Source of the DNA: Limnephilus marmoratus
Taxonomy: Eukaryota > Arthropoda > Insecta > Trichoptera > Limnephilidae
NCBI GenBank assembly: GCA_917880885.1
Contig: OU862923.1
Coordinates: 26,861,770 to 26,925,769, forward strand
Reading direction: 5' to 3'
DNA length: 64,000 bases
Shown: piece by piece, positions 1-10,759 of the stretch
Layout: each line of letters opens with the position of its first letter
Numbering within the stretch: position 1 is the stretch's first letter
Position numbers and translations under genes: made by a program
The notes under the pieces: generated by a model
The model's input: the letters and a program-made list of their open reading frames with translations, nothing else
Told to the model about the DNA's origin: nothing
Database searches by the model: none

Positions 1-60
1 ACCCCCCTTCCTGAGTTCCTTTCCCCCCTCCCCCTCCCCCTCCCGGGTTACGAATAACCC
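1..60. repeat. Pyrimidine-rich tract at the window edge
   Basis: A run of C and T blocks (CCCCCCTTCC, CCCTCCCCCT). It resembles the polypyrimidine cores of the Helitrons at 24005, 24437, 47041 and 51186, so it may be the edge of another copy cut by the window. Confidence 0.3.
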
Positions 61-206
61 AATAATGTTTGAAAATCTCCTACTACCACCACAGAAAGCT
101 GAAAATGTTGCTTGTGTTGTGATGGAGGACTTAGCCAACCGAGGAATCGAACACGCGATGCTCGGGTGGGACCCAAGCGCTATGCCCACTCAACCACTGA
201 CCGGTG

Positions 207-544
207 TTTTTTATATATTACATGAGTTCCACACAGGAGGCCCTGAAGAAAACAATTTCCCTCAGGGCCTATGTCATCTTTGGGGATGCTGTGTGGAGGG
301 TTTTTTTAAGGAAAGGAAGGAGAGGAGAGTTCTGGGAAGGAAAAGGGTTTAAGGAGTGGGTAGGAATCTGGGGTTCAGTATGTCTTGGTCATCCGCCTCC
401 AAGACCTAGACAAACCTCACCCCATGAACCCGGGCACCCCTGCTAAATCACCAAACGTAGCGAACCACTTGGGGTGACCTATGGCAGAGGTGTTGGTTAT
501 CCAATAAAGGTTCCCGGGGTGGCGGTACCCATTCCCGCCTCCCA
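207..544 (-). mobile_element. LINE-tail SINE family, copy 1
   Basis: Read on the minus strand it has a body rich in GGTTCGCTACGTTTGGTGAT, then the AGAACTCTCCTCTCCTTCC stretch, then a conserved 3' hairpin (AGGCCCTGA at 240, TCAGGGCCT at 261) and a T/A-rich end. The same 3' end terminates a LINE reading frame at 16040-16640. This is therefore best seen as a SINE, or a 5'-altered LINE copy, that shares the LINE tail. Confidence 0.65.
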
Positions 545-554
545 TATATATGAA

Positions 555-765
555 TAGTAAAAATTATACAGTATTATTGTATACGACTGAATTGCCTCAC
601 TTTGTTTAGGGATAAATTGAAGATGTCTATTGATTTGGTATAATTATTTCCCTCCATTAGTATTCTGGGCAAAGAAAAATACATACGGTAGGTTAGTCCC
701 AGAATTTGTACACTGAAATAAATCCCGACTTACAGTATGTAGTGGAATCCGAAAGTTTATCAATG
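555..765. repeat. Unnamed dispersed repeat, copy 1
   Basis: It shares a long diverged stretch with 27357-27560. Both contain TATTCTGGGCAAA, then TTAGTCC, AGAGTTT or AGAATTT, and GAAATAAAT in the same order. It has no coding content. The flanking DNA to 1159 holds nothing I recognise. Confidence 0.55.
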
Positions 766-1159
766 CAAGCAATTCTAGACTATCAACTACATCAGTGAAA
801 ATCCTTCTGTCTGCCAATTAAGCATATTCATATAATTCAAAAGAGTGATTTAGTTAAAAATAATTGCATAATACCCATTTTTTAAAGTTAGAAAACGTAA
901 GAATTTATTTTGTATTCTTTCAATAGGTTGTAGGTACATGAATAATATAATTTGGGTTCCAGACGGGAGAATTGTACTCAAGTTTACTTAAATATAACAA
1001 TTTAATACACTTAGGATTGTTGAAATTTGTAATTAGTGGGGCCTCAGTTTTAATTTGTGTTAATGTCTCGAGAGCGTTGTTATCAATGTTGTGATTAAAT
1101 ATTATTGGAGAAAATTAGACTATTTGACTTTTTGAGATATTTAAGTAAAGTCTAATAAT

Positions 1160-1164
1160 ATTCT
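1160..1164. repeat. Target-site duplication ATTCT, left copy
   Basis: ATTCT directly precedes the TG of the 5' LTR and is repeated at 8020-8024 after the CA of the 3' LTR. Five base pairs is usual for BEL/Pao integrases. The perfect match supports a single intact insertion. Confidence 0.93.
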
Positions 1165-1566
1165 TGTTAAGATTTCAGGTACTGAAATATTAATATTTGT
1201 GATTGTCACCCTAATGGTTGTGGCAACATTTTTTGTGTTGGCAATTGCCAGGGCGATTTCGTATTGCCACGGATTTTTTAATTCCTTCTTCTCTTGTTAC
1301 CATCCGTCTTGGGCGGGTCGTTTTTGGGCAAAACGTCTGCTGCCAGGTTTTCACTTCATGTGGGTTATAAAACCGCGGAGAGAGATAGCATCATTGGGCT
1401 CACCGTACATGAGCTACCCTACGGGTCTTTTATTGTTTCAATAAAGACCAATTATTCAAGAGCTGGAGTTATTATTGAAGAGTTACTCCAGCCACACTTC
1501 CCTTGGAATCTGGTGTTACCACGCCGGATTGCTTTGTCAGGAGAGCGGAAGTTGAGATCCTGAACA
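1165..1566 (+). repeat. 5' LTR of the BEL/Pao element
   Basis: 402 bp starting TG and ending CA. It holds a TATA box (TTATAAAA, 1365-1372), an initiator-like TCATT about 25 bp downstream (1391-1395) and a polyadenylation signal AATAAA (1440-1445). This gives a plausible U3/R/U5 split near 1391 and 1460. Short open frames inside it are chance readings. Confidence 0.95.
1365..1372 (+). promoter_or_regulatory. TATA box of the 5' LTR
   Basis: TTATAAAA followed at normal spacing by TCATT at 1391. It probably drives the genomic and Gag-Pol transcript. The same sequence at 7818-7825 sits in the 3' LTR. Confidence 0.7.
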
Positions 1567-1795
1567 TTGATCATTCGAGCCGGGTGATCATTATTGGATT
1601 GACTCATTCAAGCTGGATGATCATTATTTGGATTGATCCATTTGAGACTGAAGATCATTATTTGGAGTGGCCCAGTCAGGCCTCATCATCATCGGGAGTG
1701 GTCCAGTCGGCGGCCTCATCATCATCGGGATTGGTCCAGTCGGCGTCCTCATCACCATCATTGGATTGATCAAGCGAGCCTCATCACGACGCTCG
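1567..1795 (+). repeat. 33-bp tandem repeat in the BEL leader
   Basis: Starting at the LTR edge there are about six degenerate units of roughly 33 bp. The better-preserved ones read TCATCATCATCGGGA followed by TTGGTCCAGTCGGCG (for example 1681-1746). Earlier units read TGATCATTATTTGGATTGA (1585-1652). The array fills the place where a primer-binding site and packaging signal would be expected. It lies entirely upstream of the Gag-Pol start. Confidence 0.75.
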
Positions 1796-2201
1796 CATGC
1801 ACAGCAAATCAGGTTGTAGCCTTCCTTTCATTGTCCTTTCAAATTCCATTTAAAAAGCTAAAAATCTGTGTAGATGCCACATTATTTCGTATTGATTATA
1901 TCGAATTACATTCGGGTGTTCATAATCAGATGCTTTCAATATTACATAGCATAAATTTGTTGGTGATAATAATTTTTATTGTTGTATTCAGTCTGCAGAA
2001 TAACTTTGCTTTTGCCTACCTACATTTCTAGCCACGCGGTTGCAAGTTTCGTCTTTGTATGCTATAGTATTGTGAGTGGTTTCTCTATGATCCAAAGTAT
2101 ATTATTTATGGTATTATTCATTGTTGTTTACGTCAAACTGTCGCGTTGTGTATTGTGTATTCAGTTTTGAAATCAAGTTAGTGTTATTTCGTTTGTAAAA
2201 A

Positions 2202-5200
2202 ATGGAACTCGACAAGTTGATTAAACGGCGCGGGGTTTTGAAAGGTTCATTAACGAGATTCGAAACCTATTTAAGCAACGAAAATGATATTACACCTGGC
2301 GTGTTGTCATCGAGGTTGGAAGCCATTAAACCTTCTCTGATAGAATTCTCCAAAATTCAGCTGGAGATTGATTTATTGAACAAATCAGAAGATAATGACG
2401 CGAGGGATAATTTTGAAGGTACATATTTTAATGTAATTGCATTAGGACAGGAAATGTTATCAAAATTTAAGAAGATTGAAAATGTCCCAAATATATCAGT
2501 AAATTTACCACCAATCTCTATACCAGTGTTTTCAGGTGACAACCATAAATGGTTGACTTTTAAAAATTCGTTCATTGCCTTAATTCATGATAACAGTAAA
2601 TTAAATAATGTTCAGAAATTTCATTACCTTATTAGTTATGTGTCCGGAGAGGCACTTGATTTGATTAGTTCTCTAGAAATAACCGGGGATAATTATAGTG
2701 CAGCTTGGACAATGCTTATTTCGAGATACGAAAATGTCCGACTTATAGCAAATAGACATTTGAATTTCTTACTTAGTTTTACACCGTTAAAACGACAGAA
2801 TCATCATGAATTACGGAATTTAATTGATCAAGCAAACATTCATTTGAGAGCTTTACACAACCTTAAGCTACCAACCGAACATTGGGATACTTTAATTATT
2901 CATATTCTAACCTCAAAGTTAGATAATCACACACGTAGCCTTTGGGAATCATTAGAATGCGACGAAGTTTATCCTACGTTCGTGCAGTTTAGCAATTTTA
3001 TTTCACAAAGGTCTCAGATCCTGGAAACTATCCAAGGTGATATTGGTGGAATGCAACAGAAATCGGAACCAGTTGCAACAAAAGCAAAGTTTTTTAATTT
3101 TAAGGAAAAGAAGTCTACAAACAAGGTTACGTTAGCGTCGAGCAACGTTAATTGTATGCTGTGTAATGACAATCATTTCATTTATTCTTGCAAAATATTT
3201 GTTAACAAAGAACCAGCGGCACGAAGAAAGCTCGTTTCAGAGAACAATTTATGTTATAACTGCCTAAAACCGGGGCACCTTTCAAAGTTGTGCAGGTGGA
3301 AGGAAAAATGCAGTGTTTGTGATCGAAAACATCACACTCTGTTACATATCAATACTGATAATGTACAAGCGGGTACTTCAACTGGCAAGGGTCAGTCGGA
3401 GGCACCAGTAAATTTAGCATGTCATAGTGACATGAACGGGCGGGAAATTTTACTATCTACCGTAATAGTAAAAATAGAAGACGCGTATGGTGGAACACAC
3501 AAAATACGCGCACTTTTGGATTCGGGTTCAATGTCTAATTTTATTACAAAGGATACTTGTAAAAGATTAAATTTGCATTGTACAAAGTTGAATATACCTG
3601 TTTCAGGTTTGCATAATAATTTAATTCATGTAAAGGAAACAGTTGACATTAAATTTAAATCATTATGTTCTCAATACCGGGATGAAATATCTTGTTTGGT
3701 ATTAGATGAGATTTCTTGCAATCTTCCACAGACCTTGATTAATCCAAAAATGTTGAACATTCCAGACGGCATCCAGTTAGCTGATCCGCAGTGTTACCAG
3801 CCAGCTGCTATTGATATGCTGATCGGAGCAGAGATATTCTGGCAGGTGGTTCGTACGGATCAGATACAGTTAGGAAAGGATAAACCTACATTGCATCGAA
3901 CGGAGCTAGGCTGGATAATATCAGGAGCTGTACAGAGGCGTCAAAATACGAGGCCAGTTAAAGTTTGTCATATTTCATTAAATTCTTTGCAGAATCAAAT
4001 AGAAAGGTTTTGGAAGGTTGAAGAAATTGAAAATAGTAAGCATCACTCTCTGGAAGATAGTGAATGTGAAAAGATTTTCAAAGGCACGCATAAACGCGAT
4101 GCAAATGGTAGATTTGTAGTGAACTTACCATTTAAATCTAACCTATCTCAATTAGGAGATTCATTTAGTATTGCTAAAAGTAGATTAGTGTCAATGGAAA
4201 GGAAATTCTTAAGACAACCTAGTTTAAAGGAACAATACTCGGAATTTATTGATGAGTATCTTGCGTTAGGTCACATGACTGAATGTGAACCGCCAATACG
4301 TGATGAAACTACTTATTATTTACCACATCACGCTGTATTTAAAGAATCAAGCACAACTACTAAAATTCGTGTTGTTTTTGACGGGTCGGCTAAACCTGCT
4401 CGAGGGATTTCTTTGAATCGCGCTCTAATGATTGGGCCCACCATTCAAAATGATATATTTTGCCACTTGGTATTTTTCAGAAAACATCAATATGCAGTCA
4501 CCGCAGATATTGCAAAAATGTACCGCCAAATTAATATCAACCCGGAACACAGAAATTACCAACGTATATTATGGAGAAAGGATGCGGAGGATTGTTCGAA
4601 ACACTATACGCTAAACACGGTGACATATGGTTTGGCTCCTTCGCCTTATTTAGCAATACGTTGTCTGCATCAGCTAGGTAATGACGTTTCATTTACTCAT
4701 CCATTAGCTAGTAAATCCCTTAAGGAAAATTTTTATGTAGATGATTTTCTTTCTGGTAGTGACTCCATTGATACTTGTCACTTGCTTAAATCACAAATCA
4801 TTAATGCGCTTGCTACAGCAGGCATGGAGATTAGAAAATGGAGGTCTAATGCGCCCTCGATTAATGATTCTAAAGATAATTTAGAATTATTGCCAAATGA
4901 ATCCAATGAAGCTAAGATTCTCGGATTAATATGGGACACCAAACTTGATGAGTTTACCTATCAGGTAGAAAGCATAGACTCAAAGTTAGAAGTAACAAAA
5001 CGTCAAGTTTTATCATTAATTTCAAAAGTGTTTGACCCTTTAGGACTGGTAGGCCCAGTAATCATTGTCGGTAAGATAATTATGCAAAGATTGTGGAAGC
5101 TAAAAACATCCTGGGATGACAAGCTACCCAATGACCTTTTATTGGCCTGGCAGATTTACACGCTGAGTCTCCGTAAAGCAAATCATATTCGGGTACCGAG

Positions 5201-7283
5201 GAAAATTTTCTGCTTTAATAAAAAATCTTTTAGCTTACACGGTTTTTGCGATGCATCTCAAGTAGCATATGGCGCTTGTCTGTATTTAAGATCTACCGAT
5301 GAACACGGCATTCACCAATCACAGTTAATATGCGCTAAATCTCGTGTAGCCCCACTAAAAAATTTATCGTTACCACGTCTTGAGTTATGTGGAGCACAAT
5401 TATTAGTTAAATTAATGAAGCGGGTGACGGCAGCTCTCCAAGTAACGGTTGACACCACTTTGTGGTGTGATTCGTCAATAACATTGGCTTGGATTGCAGG
5501 AGAACCGCACCGTTGGACTACCTTTGTTGCTAACCGCGTATCAGAAATACAACGTGAAGGTGATGGCGCTATATGGCGTCACATTTGTTCAACTGAAAAC
5601 CCAGCTGACATAATTTCCAGAGGAATAACATCTCAGCAGTTGAAAACATCTTCATTATGGTGGTCAGGACCACCATGGCTCACGTCCGACGAGGATAAGT
5701 GGCCACGTTCTACATTTGATACTCCCACGGAGTTGCCAGAAATGGCGAGGATAGTTTTGGTTACTAGTAGTCCTGTCGATTGGGAAATATTTAATAATTA
5801 TTCTTCATTAAGACGACTGAGGCGCGTAGTTGCTTATATGTTACGTTTCATACATAACTGTTCTAAACGAAGACCGATGCGGGTCGACGAGCTTTCTGTA
5901 ATCGAACTGGAACATGCCATGCATGTATTGATTTTGAACGCTCAGCGATTCGCATTTCATGATGAAATAGCGTCTGTGAGTAATGGAAGATTTGTATCTA
6001 GGCAGAGCAAAGTAAAGGCACTAAATCCTTTTATGCAGGATGGGTTGTTGTGTGTTGGAGGTCGACTATCACAATCCGATATTACCTCAGCCTCTCAAAA
6101 ACATCCAATTTTGTTACCACAAAATCATAAGTTGACTGACTTAATAATAACCCATCTGCATTATGAGAATTTACATTTAGGATGTAATGCTCTGCTCGCA
6201 TTACTGCGTTTACGTTTTTGGCCAATATATGGTAAAAACGCAGTGAAGCGAGCACTGCATAAATGTATTGTATGTTTCCGAGTCCGTCCGCGCGAATGTC
6301 GCCAGCTCATGGGTGACCTTCCTGCTGACCGATTCCGAATCCAAAGACCATTTTATGTAACCGGCATAGATTTTGCAGGTCCAATTTTAATTAAGTCTGG
6401 TTTAACCAGAAATGCTAAGAGTGTAAAATCTTACATATGTTTATTTATTTGTTTTTCAACGAAGGCAATTCACCTAGAATTAGTGACTAATTTAACTTCA
6501 ATGGCATTTATGAATGCATTGAAAAGATTTATAGCTAGGAGGGGTAAACCCTCACGACTCTTTACTGATAATGGAACTAACTTTACAGGTAGTTATAGGG
6601 AACTTACTGAACTATTTGATTTTTTGAAGGCATCTGATAAAGAAATCCATAATTTTTTGGCCCAGCAGAATATTAGCTGGAGTTTCTTGCCTCCCCGCTC
6701 ACCGCATCACGGGGGACTTTGGGAAAGTGCAGTTAAAATGACCAAGTTGCATTTAAAAAAAGCAATGCGGTCAACTGTTTTGACATACGAAGGAATGAAT
6801 ACCATACTAATACAGATTGAGGCTTGTTTAAATTCCCGTCCTCTGACTCCATTAACATCAGATCCAAATGACTTAAACGCCCTCACTCCGTCACACTTCC
6901 TTATTGGCGACAACCTGTTAGCATTGCCTGAGCTTGATATCCATCATCTGCCTACAAACAGGCTTAATATTTACCAAAAGATGTCTACCGTTGTTCAATC
7001 TTTTTGGCACAGATGGAGCCGGGAATACCTAGCAGAATTGCAGAACCGAGTCAAATGGCAAGAAGGACGTCAACGCAGTTTACAGCCTGGTGACATGGTC
7101 ATCATCAAAGACAACCAGCTACCTCCGCAGTACTGGAGGATGGCGCGAGTGACGGAGATCCACCCTGGCCAAGACGGACGCGTCCGCGTCGTCTCCTTGA
7201 GGACGGCCAGAGGTGTCACCAAAAGAGCCGTGACACAGCTCTGTCTACTTCCCATGGAGGATGCTTCCTCCAACCTGGATTAA
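2202..7283 (+). CDS. BEL/Pao Gag-Pol polyprotein
   Basis: A single 1693-residue frame with no internal stop. The Gag part (about residues 100-270, PVFSGDNHKW then a helical block) matches the DUF1759 type. Three zinc-knuckle-like Cys/His clusters follow: C318/C321/H325/C330, C351/C354/H359/C364 (CX2CX4HX4C) and C370/C373 with H377 and H382. The aspartic protease has D440-S-G. The reverse transcriptase has D769 and YVDD at 845-848. A DPLGLVGP block typical of Pao elements starts at D945. RNase H residues are D1017, E1061, D1090 and D1136. The integrase has a zinc-binding H1320/H1325/C1355/C1358 and catalytic D1390, D1456 and E1508. A C-terminal DUF5641-like region follows. All catalytic residues are present, so the product may be active. 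The start used is the first ATG after the leader. Length fits BEL/Pao (about 1600-1900 residues). It would form capsids and perform reverse transcription and integration. Confidence 0.95.
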   Translation: MELDKLIKRRGVLKGSLTRFETYLSNENDITPGVLSSRLEAIKPSLIEFSKIQLEIDLLNKSEDNDARDNFEGTYFNVIALGQEMLSKFKKIENVPNISVNLPPISIPVFSGDNHKWLTFKNSFIALIHDNSKLNNVQKFHYLISYVSGEALDLISSLEITGDNYSAAWTMLISRYENVRLIANRHLNFLLSFTPLKRQNHHELRNLIDQANIHLRALHNLKLPTEHWDTLIIHILTSKLDNHTRSLWESLECDEVYPTFVQFSNFISQRSQILETIQGDIGGMQQKSEPVATKAKFFNFKEKKSTNKVTLASSNVNCMLCNDNHFIYSCKIFVNKEPAARRKLVSENNLCYNCLKPGHLSKLCRWKEKCSVCDRKHHTLLHINTDNVQAGTSTGKGQSEAPVNLACHSDMNGREILLSTVIVKIEDAYGGTHKIRALLDSGSMSNFITKDTCKRLNLHCTKLNIPVSGLHNNLIHVKETVDIKFKSLCSQYRDEISCLVLDEISCNLPQTLINPKMLNIPDGIQLADPQCYQPAAIDMLIGAEIFWQVVRTDQIQLGKDKPTLHRTELGWIISGAVQRRQNTRPVKVCHISLNSLQNQIERFWKVEEIENSKHHSLEDSECEKIFKGTHKRDANGRFVVNLPFKSNLSQLGDSFSIAKSRLVSMERKFLRQPSLKEQYSEFIDEYLALGHMTECEPPIRDETTYYLPHHAVFKESSTTTKIRVVFDGSAKPARGISLNRALMIGPTIQNDIFCHLVFFRKHQYAVTADIAKMYRQININPEHRNYQRILWRKDAEDCSKHYTLNTVTYGLAPSPYLAIRCLHQLGNDVSFTHPLASKSLKENFYVDDFLSGSDSIDTCHLLKSQIINALATAGMEIRKWRSNAPSINDSKDNLELLPNESNEAKILGLIWDTKLDEFTYQVESIDSKLEVTKRQVLSLISKVFDPLGLVGPVIIVGKIIMQRLWKLKTSWDDKLPNDLLLAWQIYTLSLRKANHIRVPRKIFCFNKKSFSLHGFCDASQVAYGACLYLRSTDEHGIHQSQLICAKSRVAPLKNLSLPRLELCGAQLLVKLMKRVTAALQVTVDTTLWCDSSITLAWIAGEPHRWTTFVANRVSEIQREGDGAIWRHICSTENPADIISRGITSQQLKTSSLWWSGPPWLTSDEDKWPRSTFDTPTELPEMARIVLVTSSPVDWEIFNNYSSLRRLRRVVAYMLRFIHNCSKRRPMRVDELSVIELEHAMHVLILNAQRFAFHDEIASVSNGRFVSRQSKVKALNPFMQDGLLCVGGRLSQSDITSASQKHPILLPQNHKLTDLIITHLHYENLHLGCNALLALLRLRFWPIYGKNAVKRALHKCIVCFRVRPRECRQLMGDLPADRFRIQRPFYVTGIDFAGPILIKSGLTRNAKSVKSYICLFICFSTKAIHLELVTNLTSMAFMNALKRFIARRGKPSRLFTDNGTNFTGSYRELTELFDFLKASDKEIHNFLAQQNISWSFLPPRSPHHGGLWESAVKMTKLHLKKAMRSTVLTYEGMNTILIQIEACLNSRPLTPLTSDPNDLNALTPSHFLIGDNLLALPELDIHHLPTNRLNIYQKMSTVVQSFWHRWSREYLAELQNRVKWQEGRQRSLQPGDMVIIKDNQLPPQYWRMARVTEIHPGQDGRVRVVSLRTARGVTKRAVTQLCLLPMEDASSNLD

Positions 7284-7605
7284 GAACCAATTACAACGCT
7301 AAAGGTGATGTGATGTGTAAATCAAAGTGCCGTCAGGCTCATCAGTGCCAAGTGTTAAACCATTTTCACATAAGTGGGTGCAGCGCACCAGAAGGTTCTA
7401 CGTTATTAAACTTTCATTTTTTAATGTCAAGTCTGACATAGGGTTATATACTTAGTTATAAGTTTTTTGTTATTATTTTGATATCCATATATTGAATATT
7501 GTTTATTTTTGTATGTGAACTCGTTGGGTAAATTCTGAGTACCAATGTTGCAATCTCTTCTAATATATTATTTTATGAAAAACGACTATTCCTTAATACT
7601 CGTTT

Positions 7606-7617
7606 TGGGCGGGAATA
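7606..7617 (+). promoter_or_regulatory. Probable polypurine tract
   Basis: GGGCGGGAA followed by TATG directly upstream of the 3' LTR. This is the expected place for the plus-strand primer, but the tract is short and interrupted by a C. Confidence 0.45.
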
Positions 7618-8019
7618 TGTTAAGATTTCAGGTACTGAAATATTAATATTTGTGATTGTCACCCTAATGGTTGTGGCAACATTTTTTGTGTTGGCAATTG
7701 CCAGGGCGATTTCGTATTGCCACGGATTTTTTAATTCCTTCTTCTCTTGTTACCATCCGTCTTGGGCGGGTCGTTTTTGGGCAAAACGTCTGCTGCCAGG
7801 TTTTCACTTCATGTGGGTTATAAAACCGCGGAGAGAGATAGCATCATTGGGCTCACCGTACATGAGCTACCCTACGGGTCTTTTATTGTTTCAATAAAGA
7901 CCAATTATTCAAGAGCTGGAGTTATTATTGAAGAGTTACTCCAGCCACACTTCCCTTGGAATCTGGTGTTACCACGCCGGATTGCTTTGTCAGGAGAGCG
8001 GAAGTTGAGATCCTGAACA
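7618..8019 (+). repeat. 3' LTR of the BEL/Pao element
   Basis: 402 bp, read as identical to 1165-1566. Its AATAAA (7893-7898) should end the transcript. It is followed by the ATTCT duplication at 8020-8024. Confidence 0.95.
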
Positions 8020-8023
8020 ATTC

Positions 8024-8470
8024 TATTAGGCAAATGTAATATGTATAAACGTTATCGTCACCTCACTCTTTTGTCGTTTCACGTAAAAATAAAATTAATA
8101 AAAAAAATCCCATAGTTTCATAATTTTTTTTTTCATATTGCTATGGGAAACTTTAGTTTCATAAACGTGTACATTTTAATTATTTTGTGATTATCTTTTT
8201 TATTTGAATATAAAGCGCTGGATTTTCTCTTTCAAACACCGTTTGGACCGTATTTCTAACCATAATAGTAAGGGAGACACAATGATTTTTATGAGATCTG
8301 TATGAGTTGTTCCGAAAACCGATTTTTTTTTATGCTGGCAACCCGGGCGTTTATTGTTATAACAATATCTTATGCAAATAAGTAAGTATCCCGCCTCACT
8401 AGACGATGTCTGTTCTGAGACGGGTACATTACATTTACACACAATTAGTCTGAAGGGTTAAGGTGTGATA
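8024..8470. repeat. MITE-like sequence downstream of the BEL element
   Basis: 8043-8080 (CACCTCACTCTTTTGTCG) recurs inverted near 44548-44580. A short hairpin, TCCCATAG at about 8108 with CTATGGGA, lies inside. 8262-8462 matches the TTCCGAAAACCG family also seen at 13120-13207 and 38925-38992, ending in GGGTTAA. The exact element limits are unclear. Confidence 0.4.
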
Positions 8471-8854
8471 ATATATTTGTATTGTATATTATCAGACATT
8501 TCTGTTTGATTTGTAATGCCTTGTATATTAAAGTTTCCCGATTGGTTTAGGCACGGTAGGTACTCGTACCTACCCAAAAACAGAATTAAGATAAGTAGAG
8601 CTAACCAGGCATAATTTTTGGTTTCGATTTGTCCCTGGGTTGGGTTGATTGTGGGTGGGATGCGTATTTTTCAAAGGTAACGCGTTGCTCCTCTGATGTA
8701 GTAATAAAAAGTCGACGTGACTCACCCTCTCAACTTTACTCCAATTTGTCGGCAGGGCTATAAAACCCTTATTTCAATGATAAAATAATTACATCGATTT
8801 TATAATAATTTAAAAATAATAAAAAAAATTAACTCTATTCCAATTTCATTTACA

Positions 8855-9900
8855 GACCGGTTTCAGAAATTGATTGAAGTAACGTCCGGCGTACCTCAAG
8901 GAGCAAATTTCGCCCCGCCTTTTTTCAACTTGTTTATAAACGACATTATTAGTATTTTTTCTCACACGCGCTTTTGACTTTTTGCGAATGGCAATAAGAT
9001 CCTAAAAATAATAAAAAATTACCATGACTGCCTTCTATTTCAATCAGATATTGACTCATTCAATGATTGGTGTAAAATTAATTGCTTTAAACTAAATGTC
9101 GTTAAAATAATTCCTGCAAAGTCATTTCCTTCTGTAGAGCAAAAAACCGATTATTTTCAAATACGAACTAAATAATATTTACTTAACAACTGTTACATCT
9201 ATTAAAGACCTCGGTGTCTTTCTAGATTCCTTTTCGAGAACACATGAATTTATTGTTAATCTCAAACTACTCGGCTTCATGACTAGAATTACGTCTGACT
9301 TTAAATACATAAATACCCTTAGAACTCTTTACCGCTTCTCAGTTCACCCTAGTCTTGAATATGCTTGCGTTGTTTGGCCTCCTTTTTATGCTGTCCATAT
9401 TCGTCATATTGAATTCGTTCAACATCGGTTCTTGAGAGGGATTGCTAGGAGGCTAGGATTAGAAAGAGGCAATTACTCATATCGTGAAATTGAACTAACT
9501 CTAAACCTTTCTCCTTTAGAAGACCGTCGGAAAAAATTGATCTCACTTGTTTCCTCAAAATTATTAATTGTATTATTGATTCACCTACATTATTGCAACT
9601 CATCGCTTTCAGTAGACTCAGAAATAATGAACTGCTTTTCCTCAATCAACATTTGACTAATTTGGATATTATTCACCTCCGTCCATAATGTATAGACTGG
9701 TCAACTGAAGTCAACTTTTTTGGTATAAGTCTAAATGATTTTAATCAGTCGCTAAGCAATCGACGATATTTTATAACTATGTATTTTGATTTCTATCTAA
9801 GACTGTACTTGACTTGTCACTTCTATTTTCTTATGTTTAACTCTGATGTTGTCCTTGCGTTCATTTATTATCCTTTCATTTTATAATTTTAAATATCGTG
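8855..9900 (+). pseudogene. Non-LTR retrotransposon reverse transcriptase relic
   Basis: Conceptual translation gives VTSGVPQGANFAPPFFNLF near 8875-8935, the conserved RT block before the catalytic motif. The expected FADD is degraded to FANG, just after an in-frame stop near 8970. Further on, HPSLEYACVVWPP and HIEFVQHRFLRG (9340-9440) are the thumb and C-terminal part of Jockey/CR1-type RTs. Several frameshifts and the lost catalytic aspartates make it dead. The 5' end is missing. Confidence 0.8.
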
Positions 9901-10179
9901 TTTTTTTATTGTAAATTGAATGTAATTAAAATTACCACCCAAAAAAACGACTATTTTACAATGTTTTATTTAATATTTCACTATATTGATATAGTTGGTT
10001 GGGTAAGATTATGTTTTATTGATAATTACTAATCACTCAAAAAAATGCCACAATTGTCCCTAAATCACGAAAATCGAATTATTTAATGATCTACATTTCA
10101 TAATTTAAACACAAATGAATAAAATATCACATATCCGTACTACTTTTTCCTAAGACTTTTAAAAAATAATTTAAAATTA

Positions 10180-10325
10180 ATGAAATACTTCGTTTTAACC
10201 ACTTTTATTATTTCAATAACCAACTTGTTTCGTAAGCAATGCTTATTTCATCAGGGTTTACTTAAAACTTACTTATAAAAGATGTTGATTTTCTAAACAA
10301 TGAAAGTGGTTAAAACTGAGTATTT
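10180..10325 (-). mobile_element. Penelope-like terminus in an inverted repeat
   Basis: On the minus strand it reads CCTGATGAAATAAGCATTGC then TTACGAAACAAG, the CTGATGAA...CGAAAC signature found at Penelope-like element ends. It is bracketed by an inverted repeat, GTTTTAACCACTTTT at 10192 and AAAGTGGTTAAAAC at 10303-10316. Confidence 0.55.
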
Positions 10326-10390
10326 TATTAGTTTTGAATTAAATTAGTGCCACAAAATACGTTTGCTGTGTTTGAAGAAAAAAAAAATTA

Positions 10391-10501
10391 ATTAAATGAA
10401 GATAATATCAACGAAACTCAATCGAAAATCTGGAAAGAGAAAAATCAGGAAAAAGATATTTGCATCTCTGAGACTCGAAACTGATATTGTCTTCATTTAA
10501 T
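10391..10501. mobile_element. 111-bp hairpin MITE
   Basis: It starts ATTAAATGAAGATAATATCA and ends with its complement (10482-10501) with one mismatch. A related internal sequence (AAAAATCAG...AAAAGATATT) recurs at 54101-54180 without the right arm. It is non-coding. Confidence 0.5.
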
Positions 10502-10759
10502 GGAATATTACAATTTGAGGTTTTAACCATAGTAAAAAAATATATATTATTATTCAGTTTGGTATTGTGGGCTCAAATCTAAAATTATGTTTTGCATTAA
10601 ACAGGCCGCCCAGGTGTTCCTCTTAAGAGGTACGAAATTTTGCGGTCCCCTAGCGAGAAAGCTCCCTTCGCTAAAAGAAGGCACAAAACTCCCTTCCATC
10701 TTTATACAACTTTTTAATAAAGCCGAGAAGCCTTCAAATAACTTCCTCACATGTGTATA

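Larger units (their letters stand above)
1165..8019 (+). mobile_element. Complete BEL/Pao LTR retrotransposon
   Basis: A full-length element of 6855 bp. It begins TGTTAAG and ends TGAACA, with 402-bp direct LTRs that I read as identical along their whole length. The 5-bp target duplication ATTCT lies at 1160-1164 and 8020-8024. Between the LTRs is one uninterrupted Gag-Pol frame, with the domain order protease, reverse transcriptase, RNase H, integrase typical of BEL/Pao. No envelope-like frame follows the integrase. Identical LTRs and an open frame imply a recent insertion, in contrast to the decayed elements around it. A canonical tRNA primer-binding site is not obvious just after the 5' LTR. 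Family assignment is from domains, not from a database match. Confidence 0.95.

Noticed and set aside
1199..1563. Small frames in the BEL LTR, repeated at 7652-8016
   Set aside because: They are identical because the LTRs are identical. They overlap promoter and poly(A) signals and show no domain.
7284..7617. Envelope gene downstream of the integrase
   Set aside because: Only about 330 bp lie between the Gag-Pol stop and the 3' LTR, with no open frame of note.
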